Below are positions 45,026 to 53,964 of a DNA stretch of 64,000 nt, piece by piece. A model generated the notes under the pieces. It did no database searches. It was not told the DNA's origin and was given only the letters and a program-made list of their open reading frames with translations. A program made the position numbers and the translations under genes. Location: assembly GCA_965214615.1 (NCBI GenBank), contig OZ243952.1, forward strand, positions 930,001 through 994,000, given 5' to 3'. Within the stretch, counting starts at the first letter, position 1. The number at the start of each line of letters is the position of its first letter. This DNA is from CBDAUN01 sp965214615. GTDB taxonomy: Bacteria > Pseudomonadota > Gammaproteobacteria > Arenicellales > JAJDZL01.

Positions 45026-46630
45026 TCAGCTGTCCGCCAAAATCATGTCGGAGGCCTTTTCCGCAATCGCAGCTACAGGCGCATTCGTATTGCCGGAAGT
45101 GATGGTTGGCATAATCGATGCATCAACGATGCGCAGGTTCGGCACACCGTGGACGACAAGGCGCTCGTCCACTACTGCAAATTTGTCGAACTCAGGGCCC
45201 ATTTTGCAGGTTCCGACAGGATGATAGATTGTTTCGCCTATTGAACGGGCGCAATCAAGCAGCTCGTCATCTGATCGAATGTGCTGGCCGGGAATGATCT
45301 CTTTGTCAATGTACTGATTCATCGCAGGGCTGTAGATGATCTTTCTTGAAATTCGCATCCCTGCGACAGCGGCTTCCTGATCCGTCTCTGAGCTGAGGTA
45401 GTTCGGATAGATTGACGGGTATTGTTCCGGGTCTGATGACGTCAACTCAATAAAGCCGCGACTCTCAGGACGCAGCTGTGTTACCGAAGAAGTAATTCCA
45501 GGAAAGTCGTTAACGCCCTCGCCAGGATGATCCGAGCTCAAAGGTTGAAAATGAAATTGAATGTCCGGGCGTTCAACCGTGTCGGATGTCCGGGCAAATA
45601 CGCCGACCTGGCTTGCCGCCATTGTCATGGGTCCCTTGCGGAATAGGGCATATTCGATTCCAATCTTGATCTGGCCGAGCAAATTCCTGATCTCGTCGTT
45701 CAGCGTGGGTACATTGCACTCGTAGACTGCGCGGATTTGCAAATGGTCGTGGAGATTGCGGCCGACTCCCGGCATGTGCTTGATCAAGTCGATTTGAAAT
45801 TGATTGAGCATCTCGGTATTGCCAATGCCCGACAGCATCAATAACTGAGGCGAATTTATTGCGCCGGCGCTCACGATCACTTCCTTGCTTGCTTGAGCAG
45901 CGTGGACGGTTCCTCCTGCTGAGAACTTCACTCCGTTCGCCCGGCCTTGCGCAAACATAATTTGCCGTGCCAGCGCATGGGTTACGACCTGCAAATTCTT
46001 GCGAGACTTTGCAGGACGAAGATAGCCGACCGCCGTGCTGCAGCGAAAGCCCTTTCGCGCAGTCAATTGATAGTAGCCTGCCCCTTCCTGCTGTGCCCCG
46101 TTAAAGTCATTGTTTCTAGGGATTCCGATTTCGGTCGCGCCATCAATGAACGCATCGCACACTTGCCGCTGTGTGCGCATATCGGAAACCTTAAGGCCCC
46201 CTCCGACGCCGTGATACTTGTCTGCGCCGCGTTCCTGATCTTCGGACTTGATGAAGTACGGGAGCATGTCCTCGTAGCTCCAGCCTGGATTCCCGAGGGA
46301 ATCCCATTCGTCAAAATCCTCCTTTTGGCCGCGTATGTAGATCAAGCCGTTTATTGAGCTTGAACCGCCTAGGACTTTTCCTCTTGGCCATGCGATGCTC
46401 CTGCCGTTCAATCCGGGATCCGGCTCGGTGCGGTAGCACCAATCGGTTTTCGGATCGTGCATCGTCTTAAAGTAGCCGACTGGAATATGGATCCATGGGC
46501 TGTAGTCCTTGCCGCCGGCTTCCAGAAGCAGTACTTTGTTGCTGCGGTCTTGCGAAAGACGGTTCGCCAGAATGCAGCCGGCGGTGCCGCCTCCGATTAC
46601 GATGTAGTCGTAGGGGTTTGAGAGTTCCAT
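45026..46630 (-). CDS. GMC-family FAD oxidoreductase (choline dehydrogenase-like)
   Basis: 534 residues. The FAD-binding GGGTAG is at 13-18, the first GMC signature PRGKVLGGSSSINGLIYIRG near 80, the second SAGAINSPQLLMLSGIG near 255, and the C-terminal catalytic HPVGTCKMG is present. GMC enzymes oxidise alcohols such as choline; the substrate here cannot be read and no betaine aldehyde dehydrogenase is near. An inverted repeat lies upstream of its start. It is convergent with the M19-like cassette and may act in the same pathway. Confidence 0.93.
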   Translation of the reverse strand: MELSNPYDYIVIGGGTAGCILANRLSQDRSNKVLLLEAGGKDYSPWIHIPVGYFKTMHDPKTDWCYRTEPDPGLNGRSIAWPRGKVLGGSSSINGLIYIRGQKEDFDEWDSLGNPGWSYEDMLPYFIKSEDQERGADKYHGVGGGLKVSDMRTQRQVCDAFIDGATEIGIPRNNDFNGAQQEGAGYYQLTARKGFRCSTAVGYLRPAKSRKNLQVVTHALARQIMFAQGRANGVKFSAGGTVHAAQASKEVIVSAGAINSPQLLMLSGIGNTEMLNQFQIDLIKHMPGVGRNLHDHLQIRAVYECNVPTLNDEIRNLLGQIKIGIEYALFRKGPMTMAASQVGVFARTSDTVERPDIQFHFQPLSSDHPGEGVNDFPGITSSVTQLRPESRGFIELTSSDPEQYPSIYPNYLSSETDQEAAVAGMRISRKIIYSPAMNQYIDKEIIPGQHIRSDDELLDCARSIGETIYHPVGTCKMGPEFDKFAVVDERLVVHGVPNLRIVDASIMPTITSGNTNAPVAAIAEKASDMILADS

Positions 46631-46676
46631 GTTAGCGCGAATCGATGTCGCTGTACCCGAATGTGCCTGGATTTCA

Positions 46677-46702
46677 AATTCGAAATTATATCTTTTCGAA
46701 TT
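46677..46702. promoter_or_regulatory. Inverted repeat upstream of the GMC gene
   Basis: Perfect 9-bp arms AATTCGAAA and TTTCGAATT around an 8-base AT-rich centre, 47 bases before the start. Size and place suit a dimeric repressor site. The rest of the 46631-47025 gap shows no gene. Confidence 0.45.
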
Positions 46703-47025
46703 CGTTTAGAGCCTACTACTGTCAACCCGCTCGAATCTTGGATTTTATTCGCGTGAACGAAAAATAGATGCAGTTAGCGATTGGTCAGTCTTCGATGTTC
46801 ATGCATGATGCATCAGTGCCAGGCGCAGTTTTACCGGTTCATGCGGCGGAACCGCACTGAACATGCCGGATGCGAAAATCGAATAGCGCGATGCTGCGGA
46901 ACCATGAACAACCGTGGCGAGTCATCGCTTCAGACAGCACCGGACGCAGATGCCGCCGGCGATCATTCGAAGTCCTTGCGCCAAATCCTCAGCGGCCTGT
47001 TAAACAGCGAAGCCGGTCGGCAGCA

Positions 47026-49239
47026 TCAATTGAAAGTCTGCCACGTTCCTTTAAAGTTTGTCTGATCGACACCGGGAAGGTCGTAATCGCAAACACCTTC
47101 AGGAAAAATTGCGTGAAGCTGATTGACTTGCCCCGCGTTGAAGGAAATAGAGTAATCATCCGGATCCAGCGGTTTGAGTTGACATTTCACGATATCGCCT
47201 GCAAGCGGCGCTCCGGCGACCCCGCGAGGAGCAGACGGTGACGGATACATCGAATCGCAACGCCCTGAACCTTGCATCTGCGTCTCGACAATCCTTTTCG
47301 GTTCCCGGTCGCGCGACCAGCAGGAGTCGACCAATCCCTGAGGCTTGGCGTCGGCCACTTTGGATTTCGAAACATCCGTAAATGTTTCCCCAGTCAGTGT
47401 ATTGAGCCATTGATCCATCTGTCGAATCGCATACCGCAAAACCGGACTTTCAGTACTGTAGTATCCGTAGCGGAAGTCTTCAACCAGCATGACATGGTTG
47501 TCTGTTCGTCCGTTCGCCTTGCGCAAACGCTCACGCATGGAAAACGAGTGGTATCGTGTGTGGATATCCCCATTTTCGAGATCGTCGCTGTATGCACGAT
47601 AGTCGATGATTGGCGTAGATGCCAGACCGCCGCCACCATTGGTTAGCCGGCCGGATTCATAAGCAATCCGTACAGCCACCGGATCAGCTTCAGTGCGATT
47701 CGGATGGAAGCGTCCCTCGATGTCGTAGCCGCCGATATGCGCGTTCAAGTGGATAAACTGGGATGGGCCGATTGCCTTGTTGTTAAGCGCCTGCAGTCCG
47801 TATTGCACGCCGATATTGTCCATCGGCCGACGGACAAAGCCGGTATTCGGATTTCTCCCATACACGTTCACGTGATGCTCGAACAATTCGCAGCGTGCGC
47901 CGGTTGGGTTGTCTGTCCGATGATATCGTAGCGAATCCGGCAGGACGTCGGGGCAAAATTCCCCGATGGTGATTCGCCCCGCCTTGTGAGAAACGTTATC
48001 CATGGTCTCATGCACCAGAAAGCCTGACACCGCATGCTGATGCTTCTTGGTGAACAAACCGCTTCCCTCGTTTGCGAAGTAGTGCTTCAGCAGCCGGGCG
48101 TCGGTCACCATCGGTACCGTGCTGAAGCCGACGTCAGGAAAACTGCAGCCGGGAATGATTCCGTCAAGCAATCCGGGGTAGTTGTCGGCGATCTGGTGTA
48201 CCTGGTATGAGCCGCCTGAGCAGCCTAGGCCAATGGTATAGCGCGGCACGCCGTAGCCTTCGATGAAACGTTCCTTGACCATCATCATGGTCTCGGCAGC
48301 AAGCACGTCATTGCAATTGTTGCCGAATACGTTCAGGCTCGCCGATGCAACCGCGTAGCCTTGGCCGAGCAGCCATGGATCGGTCACGCCGCCGGTTCGG
48401 TCTCCCTGGCGAAACCATCCGTTCACACAACCGCCGCCGAAAGTGTAGACGAGGCGTCTGTTCCAGCCCTGCCGAGCAGTCTCCGGGGTCGGTTCAATGC
48501 GGGTGGCAGGGTCGTGCAGTATTGCGATCTGGTAGATGGCGCGGTTGACCGTGCCAGTCTCTATTCTAACGATGAATGGCACGTTACGGCTGCCCGGCAT
48601 GGTGGCGAATGCCACATCGTCCGGTTCCGAAACAGGATCGGCGAGTGCAATTAGGTCGCTGCCGCCGACGGGTAGATAAGCGTAGTCAATGCGACGATCG
48701 ATTGAGCAGGAATCGTCAGTCGGCGTGCCTAGGGTTTCGCCTGAGATCAGCGCAAAGGCATCAGTCTCGCAAATAAACGGCTGCTCATGCGGACCAGAAA
48801 ATACAGGCCCGTGAACGGGGTGATTCTCAATCGGCAGGGTGCCCCGAATCACGCCTTCGGCATCTGTCACCTTAAGTGTTCCTGAGTTCGGAACCCCTTT
48901 CACCAATCCCAGAAGGCTATTCGAAGATGCAGAACGAAATGAACCGGTTACGTCAGTTTCGTCAAGAAAGATGCGAAGACCGGACAGACCGCCGGCATTT
49001 GCGGCGGCGATCGCGATCAGGGCATCCCCGTCGGTAACCATGTCCGGTCGGCTCGATACCACGCGGACATCAATCTCGTTCGCACTGCGCGATAATTCGC
49101 CTCCGACTGAACTGTCGGTGCCGACTGCGGATATGATGCATGCTGCAACAATGAATCGAACAAGATTGCGGCGCAGAAAACCGAGTCCAAAATGTGTGAG
49201 AATTGAAATTTCTGACGTTATTGTGTAGAAGAAAGACAT
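47026..49239 (-). CDS. DUF6351-like secreted alpha/beta-hydrolase
   Basis: 737 residues with an N-terminal membrane or signal segment (about 25-42) and a large extracytoplasmic part. The region YTIGLGCSGGSYQVHQIADNYPGLLDGIIPGCSFPD contains a serine in a GCSGG nucleophile-elbow-like site, as in tannase and feruloyl-esterase relatives. YTFGGGCVNGW and LNVFGNNCNDVLA before it carry cysteines that could pair. This matches DUF6351, a family without proven substrate. The preceding gap (49240-49641) has no gene and no readable regulator. Confidence 0.75.
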   Translation of the reverse strand: MSFFYTITSEISILTHFGLGFLRRNLVRFIVAACIISAVGTDSSVGGELSRSANEIDVRVVSSRPDMVTDGDALIAIAAANAGGLSGLRIFLDETDVTGSFRSASSNSLLGLVKGVPNSGTLKVTDAEGVIRGTLPIENHPVHGPVFSGPHEQPFICETDAFALISGETLGTPTDDSCSIDRRIDYAYLPVGGSDLIALADPVSEPDDVAFATMPGSRNVPFIVRIETGTVNRAIYQIAILHDPATRIEPTPETARQGWNRRLVYTFGGGCVNGWFRQGDRTGGVTDPWLLGQGYAVASASLNVFGNNCNDVLAAETMMMVKERFIEGYGVPRYTIGLGCSGGSYQVHQIADNYPGLLDGIIPGCSFPDVGFSTVPMVTDARLLKHYFANEGSGLFTKKHQHAVSGFLVHETMDNVSHKAGRITIGEFCPDVLPDSLRYHRTDNPTGARCELFEHHVNVYGRNPNTGFVRRPMDNIGVQYGLQALNNKAIGPSQFIHLNAHIGGYDIEGRFHPNRTEADPVAVRIAYESGRLTNGGGGLASTPIIDYRAYSDDLENGDIHTRYHSFSMRERLRKANGRTDNHVMLVEDFRYGYYSTESPVLRYAIRQMDQWLNTLTGETFTDVSKSKVADAKPQGLVDSCWSRDREPKRIVETQMQGSGRCDSMYPSPSAPRGVAGAPLAGDIVKCQLKPLDPDDYSISFNAGQVNQLHAIFPEGVCDYDLPGVDQTNFKGTWQTFN

Positions 49240-49641
49240 TGTGTACCCTCCATGGTAATGTCAGCCTGGCTAGCACTGATTGCTATGTTTCACTCTCTAT
49301 ATCATTGAATGAGTCTTTGCCGATTGCAACTGCTGCACTTGCGGCTTGCCTCGTTCCGATCCGGCAATAGCCGTTTCAACCTGAATCAATGCGCAGTTTA
49401 TGACATTCGCTGTCAGTTGTCCTTGTTTTTTTCAAGACGTTCAGATTGCACGAACCTCCGACGGTGATTCTAAAAAAAACCAATACTCTGTCGTGGCATG
49501 TAATCGTTTCAATTTTTCCGCAACAACGGAAGCTGAGTTCGAACAATTTGAAAAATAGGAACGCTGATTCCGAACTGAATCCTACCCTAATTCGCTGTTA
49601 GCAGGAGTTGACAAAAATGACTAGTCGCAGATTCTAGTCAT
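49240..49641. other. Gap with toxin-antitoxin control region at its end
   Basis: No gene in 400 bases. A -35-like TTGACA lies at 49608-49613 near the end; no good -10 box follows. The rest shows nothing recognisable. Confidence 0.45.
49617..49641. promoter_or_regulatory. Palindromic operator at the antitoxin start
   Basis: Arms ATGACTAG (49617-49624) and CTAGTCAT (49634-49641) end right at the antitoxin ATG. Phd/YefM antitoxins bind palindromes at their own promoter, so this is a natural autoregulation site. It also leaves no room for a ribosome site, so the gene may be translated without one. Confidence 0.6.
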
Positions 49642-49881
49642 ATGAAAACGATTAATGCATCTGACTTCAAAGCCCGTTGCCTTGCCATTCTTGATGATGT
49701 TCATGAATCAGGGGAAAGGGTTGTCATTCTTAAGCGCGGACGCCCAGTAGCTGTACTTGTCTGTCCGAGCGATCAGGATAGAGGATGTGCTCAAGCCGAA
49801 CTTGATGGGACAGTCGAAGTCATTGGGGATGTTGTAAATCCGGTATTGCCGGAAGAATACTGGGATGTTCTCAAGCCGTGA
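49642..49881 (+). CDS. Phd/YefM-family antitoxin
   Basis: 79 residues, starting MKTINASDFKARCLAILDDV, then SGERVVILKRGRPVAVLVCP: the N-terminal DNA-binding fold of Phd/YefM antitoxins. The C-terminal half (EVIGDVVNPVLPEEYWDVL) would wrap the toxin. The stop overlaps the toxin start (GTGA). Confidence 0.9.
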   Translation: MKTINASDFKARCLAILDDVHESGERVVILKRGRPVAVLVCPSDQDRGCAQAELDGTVEVIGDVVNPVLPEEYWDVLKP

Positions 49882-50279
49882 AATTCCTGCTTGACACTCA
49901 TATTCTGCTATGGTGGCATGCCGCTGATCAGGATCGCCTGTCCCAAGGTCAGCGGCATGTGATTTCGCATGCTGGTCCGGATTCGCCGTTGCTGGTCTGC
50001 GATATTTCCTTGTGGGAAGTGGCCATGTTGTACAACTTTGGCCGCGTACGTTTTACGATTCCGCCTCGGGAATGGATCGGGAAGGCGGTTGCGTCGCCAT
50101 TGGTGCGGCGAAGTGGCATATCTCCGGCTATTGCTGCCGAAACAGCTTCGTTGCCCTTTTATTTTCACCGCGACCCAGCAGATCGTATTTTGGTGGCGAG
50201 CGCCCGGGTTCTCGGGGCAACGCTTGTAACCCAGGATCGAAGAATATTAGAATCTCAACTCGTTGATACGCTCGCTTGA
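49878..50279 (+). CDS. PIN-domain toxin (VapC-like ribonuclease)
   Basis: 133 residues with the PIN fold: LLDTHILLWW with the first acid (D6), CDISLWEVAML with the Glu, and DPADRILVASARVLGATLVTQDRRI with the last acids. PIN toxins cut specific RNAs, often tRNAs. The GTG start overlaps the antitoxin stop by four bases. Pairing of a PIN toxin with a Phd-type antitoxin is common. The complete set of acidic residues suggests it is active. Confidence 0.91.
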   Translation: MKFLLDTHILLWWHAADQDRLSQGQRHVISHAGPDSPLLVCDISLWEVAMLYNFGRVRFTIPPREWIGKAVASPLVRRSGISPAIAAETASLPFYFHRDPADRILVASARVLGATLVTQDRRILESQLVDTLA

Positions 50280-50467
50280 CCGCAGAGTGGCAGGTTTTAA
50301 GGTTTCTATTGAAATAGACCGTCTTGAAGGTTCGGCCGTTGCATCAGCCAATCGGAGTCCTGGCTCTGCCGCCGTCATCGAACAGCATGTCAATTGCGCA
50401 TTTTTACATCGATACGTGAGCGGCTCACTAGCCGAGTATCGGTGACGCAAAATGCTTTGCAGTTCAA

Positions 50468-51325
50468 TCAGGTCGCGCGAATGCCGCGCAGTCTTTCGGT
50501 TCTTCGACGCAGCAATTCGATCGTCGTCAGCAGTGCTACGGAAACCATCACCAGAAGCGTTGCGACTGCGAGAATCGTCGGACTGATGTGCTCCCGGATT
50601 CCGGAGAACATCTGCCAAGGAATCGTTCTTTGCTCAAAACTCCCGACGAATAGAATGACCACGACTTCGTCAAACGAAGTGATGAATGCAAACAGCGCTC
50701 CGGAAATGACTCCCGGCAATATCAGGGGGACGATGACCTTGAAAAACGTTGTCGCTCCGTCAGCTCCGAGGCTTGACGCAGCACGGATCAGGCTTCGGTC
50801 GAATCCGACCAGCGTCGCGGTCACTGTAATCACAACGAACGGCGTGCCAAGTGCAGCGTGCGCAAGAATTACGCCGATGTGCGTGCCCTGCAAATTGATC
50901 CTTGAGTAGAAGAAGAACATCCCGCATGCGGAAATGATCAGCGGAACAATCATCGGCGATATCAGAATTGCCATCAAAAGTGTACGCTGCGGAACATGCC
51001 GCGCACTAAGACCGAGCGCAGCCAAAGTTCCGAGTCCGGTCGCGATCAGAGTAGAGAAAATGGCAATGATAAAGCTGTTATTGACTGCGCCGCGCCAATT
51101 CAGGTTGGTAAAAAAGTCTTCATACCAGCGCAACGAATAGCCATCCGGATCCAGCGTGAGCATTTCCGGAGTAAACGTAAAAAATGGGACCGCGTTAAAC
51201 GACAGCGGAATGATGATCAGTATCGGAAAGATCAGGAATAGGAAAATAAGCCCGCAAATGATGCGAAAGCCGTAATGCCAGGCTTTTTCCGTGAAACTGA
51301 GATATGGCGGGAACTTGCTGCGCAT
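50468..51325 (-). CDS. ABC transporter permease, polyamine (PotC) type
   Basis: 285 residues, six membrane helices, with the EAA-like loop IRAASSLGADGATTFFKVIVPLILPG that contacts the ATPase. Matches the PotC/YdcV group importing putrescine, spermidine or related compounds. Last gene of binding protein - PotB - PotC; one base separates it from the previous permease gene. No ATPase gene follows. Confidence 0.92.
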   Translation of the reverse strand: MRSKFPPYLSFTEKAWHYGFRIICGLIFLFLIFPILIIIPLSFNAVPFFTFTPEMLTLDPDGYSLRWYEDFFTNLNWRGAVNNSFIIAIFSTLIATGLGTLAALGLSARHVPQRTLLMAILISPMIVPLIISACGMFFFYSRINLQGTHIGVILAHAALGTPFVVITVTATLVGFDRSLIRAASSLGADGATTFFKVIVPLILPGVISGALFAFITSFDEVVVILFVGSFEQRTIPWQMFSGIREHISPTILAVATLLVMVSVALLTTIELLRRRTERLRGIRAT

Positions 51326-51326
51326 C

Positions 51327-52601
51327 TTAGCCGAGCTTCATATTGTCGATGCCGACGATTTTGTCGTATAGCAGGTAAAGAACCATGACCAGTCCGAGCA
51401 AGATGATGCCTAGCGCCGCTGCCAGTCCCCAATTCAGGGACGATGAGACATGATAGGCAATCAGATTGCTGATGAATGTTCCGGAAGTGCCGCCCACGAG
51501 CGCCGGAGTAATGTAGTAGCCGATTGCGAGAATAAATACCAATATCGCGCCCGCCCCGATGCCGGGTACTGTATTCGGCGCATAGACTCTCCAAAAGGCG
51601 CTGAACGGATGTGCGCCGAGCGATACTGCTGCCCGTAAATAGCTTGGCGGAATTGTCTTCATCACGCTGTAAAGCGGCAGAACCATGAATGGAAGCAGGA
51701 TGTGCGTCATCGCAATCACGGTGCCGGTTGCGTTGTGAATCATCTGCAATCGACCGTCGGTATCAACCAGTCCGATCGCGACCAGCAGATCGTTGATCAC
51801 GCCCTGGCTCTGAAGCAGCGCGATCCAGGATGTCGTTCGAACCAGCAATGATGTCCAGAATGGCAGCAGAACCAGCATTAGCAGCAGATTTCCGGTTTTA
51901 AGCGGCAGCGTCGCAAGAAGGTAGGCTACCGGATAACCGAGAATCAGCGTTAAGATTGTAATCAGGCCGCTAAGGTACAGGGTTTTGACAAAAAGCTTAA
52001 TGTAGATTCGCTTTTCATCTTCTTGAAAGGTGACGCTTCCGTCCGGAGTTACCTGCAAGTCGATCGCCGCCCAGAAGTATCCCGCTGTAAGAGTTGGACT
52101 GAAGGTGTTGATCAACTGCCAGGTTTCCACATGGCCCCAGCGCTTGTCGATCTTGATGAGCTGATCCTTGTACGGACCTCCCTCAAGTTTGGGCACGCGT
52201 CTTTGCGACTTGCGAAACAGGCTGTTCATACCTGAACGTTCGTAGTTGAGCCGCTTGCCTACCCGGGTGATGATCTTTTTCGGTGCGCCTTCCTTGATAT
52301 CCATTACGAGTGCTTCGAAAGTCGCTTCGTCAGGAAGTTCTCCGGATGTGGCATCCCAGTTCTTCAATTCGCCGACGGTTCGCGGCAGATAGGTGGAAAC
52401 CGTGGGATCTTCAATGCCGCGCCACAGCATGTCGCCGATTGGCAGGATGAATGTGACGCCGATAAACGCAAAAAGCGGCGCAACCAGCATCAGCGACCTC
52501 ATTTTTTCGCGCCGCAATGCGCGAGCCAATGATGTTTTCAGCGGAGTGCCGTCGACCGTAGTCAGGACTTCGCCTGGGGCGGCTGAATCAGCTTGGGCCA
52601 T
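51327..52601 (-). CDS. ABC transporter permease, polyamine (PotB) type, with long periplasmic insert
   Basis: 424 residues, about 130 more than E. coli PotB. The extra length is a hydrophilic insert (about 65-205) between the first helix (LMLVAPLFAFIGVTFILPIG) and the remaining bundle. The coupling loop is PPSYLRAAVSLGAHPFSAFWRVY. This long form is seen in several marine and alphaproteobacterial polyamine-type transporters. A terminator lies between it and the binding-protein gene, so it should be made in lower amount. Confidence 0.91.
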   Translation of the reverse strand: MAQADSAAPGEVLTTVDGTPLKTSLARALRREKMRSLMLVAPLFAFIGVTFILPIGDMLWRGIEDPTVSTYLPRTVGELKNWDATSGELPDEATFEALVMDIKEGAPKKIITRVGKRLNYERSGMNSLFRKSQRRVPKLEGGPYKDQLIKIDKRWGHVETWQLINTFSPTLTAGYFWAAIDLQVTPDGSVTFQEDEKRIYIKLFVKTLYLSGLITILTLILGYPVAYLLATLPLKTGNLLLMLVLLPFWTSLLVRTTSWIALLQSQGVINDLLVAIGLVDTDGRLQMIHNATGTVIAMTHILLPFMVLPLYSVMKTIPPSYLRAAVSLGAHPFSAFWRVYAPNTVPGIGAGAILVFILAIGYYITPALVGGTSGTFISNLIAYHVSSSLNWGLAAALGIILLGLVMVLYLLYDKIVGIDNMKLG

Positions 52602-52644
52602 GGCTTGCTATCAAACTTGAAATGATTGATGCTTGAAAGGGAGA

Positions 52645-52678
52645 CAAAAACGGGGCGCTTTTCCAAGTGCCCCGTTTT
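52645..52678 (-). terminator. Terminator between binding protein and permease genes
   Basis: On the minus strand AAAACGGGGC pairs with GCCCCGTTTT around a 12-base centre, followed by five T. Its place inside the operon fits partial termination that favours the abundant binding protein. Confidence 0.85.
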
Positions 52679-52691
52679 CAATTCTAAGACT

Positions 52692-53789
52692 TTAGCCCTG
52701 GACCCAGGAATTGAATCTTTCGTTCAGGTCGTCTTGGTTGTCAGCCCACCATTCATAATTGAACAGCAAAGTCTTTGCAGCATTATCCGGGGCGGTCGGC
52801 ATATGCGGGCCCATCTCGATGCCGAGATCTGCGTGCTTGCCTACCAGCGGTGCAGAAGAACTTCGCGCCGGGCCGTACGAGATGTACTTGGCCTGATCGG
52901 CGAGCCGTTGCGTATCTGTTGCGAAGTTGAGGAATTTTATGACTTCGTCGCGATGCGGCGCGCCGGTCGGGATCACCCATCCGTCAATGTCGAAAACCTG
53001 CCATTCCCACATCATGGAAATCGGCTGCTTTTCTTCCTCAATCGCGGCAAACAGCCGGCCGTTGTACGCAGAAGCGATTACGACTTCTCCGTCAGCCAGC
53101 AGTTGCGGCGGCTGTGCGCCCTTGCTCCACCATACGACTTCGTCCTTGAGTCCGGCAAGTGCGCTGAATGCACGATCCTTGCCTTCGTCCGTATCCAGAA
53201 CATCATAGACATCGTCAGCACTTACGCCGTCGGCGATCAAAGCCCATTCCAGATTGTTGATCGGTTTTTTCTCAAGGCTGCGCTTGCCGGGAATGTCCGC
53301 AAGATTGAATACGTCGACGATACCCTCGGGCGCTCTCGCGACGAGGTCGTGGCGATAGCCGAAAGTCGTTGAGTAGACAATGCTTGGAATGTGGCAAGGC
53401 GAGGTGATCAGTGCGCCGAAATCCTCCGAGGCAGGCGTGCCGTCGGGGGCGGCTGCGAGAATGGCATCATGATCGATTTCTTCGACCAGGCCTTCGTCGC
53501 ACAGTGTGATCGTGTCGGCGGCAATAGCGTCAAGAAGCGCCCATGTGACGTTGCCTGCTTCATTCTGCGCACGCAGCTTAGCAACCCCTTCGGAGGCGGA
53601 GTCATCATTGATGATCTTCACGTCCGGGTTCAACGCCATATAGGGTTCGCTGTAAGCCTTCTGTTGGCTGGCTGTGTATGCGCCGCCCCAGGAAACTACA
53701 ACCAGCTCTTGGGCTTGTACCGCGGTGATTCCGGCAATCCCGAAAACAGCGGACACGGCACCAGTGGATAAACCCTTGACTAATTTCAT
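52692..53789 (-). CDS. Periplasmic binding protein of polyamine (PotD) type
   Basis: 365 residues. Signal peptide (hydrophobic about 8-25, cleavage after VQA), then ELVVVSWGGAYTASQQKAY, the usual start of PotD/PotF-type proteins. Further IVYSTTFGY and DEVVWWSKGAQPPQLLADGEV match the ligand cleft region. A good ribosome site (GGAGGA) precedes the ATG. It captures a small cationic or amino-containing ligand in the periplasm for the two permeases; polyamine as ligand is likely but not certain. Confidence 0.92.
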   Translation of the reverse strand: MKLVKGLSTGAVSAVFGIAGITAVQAQELVVVSWGGAYTASQQKAYSEPYMALNPDVKIINDDSASEGVAKLRAQNEAGNVTWALLDAIAADTITLCDEGLVEEIDHDAILAAAPDGTPASEDFGALITSPCHIPSIVYSTTFGYRHDLVARAPEGIVDVFNLADIPGKRSLEKKPINNLEWALIADGVSADDVYDVLDTDEGKDRAFSALAGLKDEVVWWSKGAQPPQLLADGEVVIASAYNGRLFAAIEEEKQPISMMWEWQVFDIDGWVIPTGAPHRDEVIKFLNFATDTQRLADQAKYISYGPARSSSAPLVGKHADLGIEMGPHMPTAPDNAAKTLLFNYEWWADNQDDLNERFNSWVQG

Positions 53790-53964
53790 TTATATATTCC
53801 TCCAATTAGATTTTTCAGTAAGCCATCCGTAGATGGGAACAACCATTCAAATGGCTTATTACGGAAACAATTTATAACACTTGTTTGAATTTGGTTTCAC
53901 AATTTTTCGAATTCTGCTCGCATTTGCCTGATTGGACGATCCGTTTGCCTGTACGATAGCGGTC

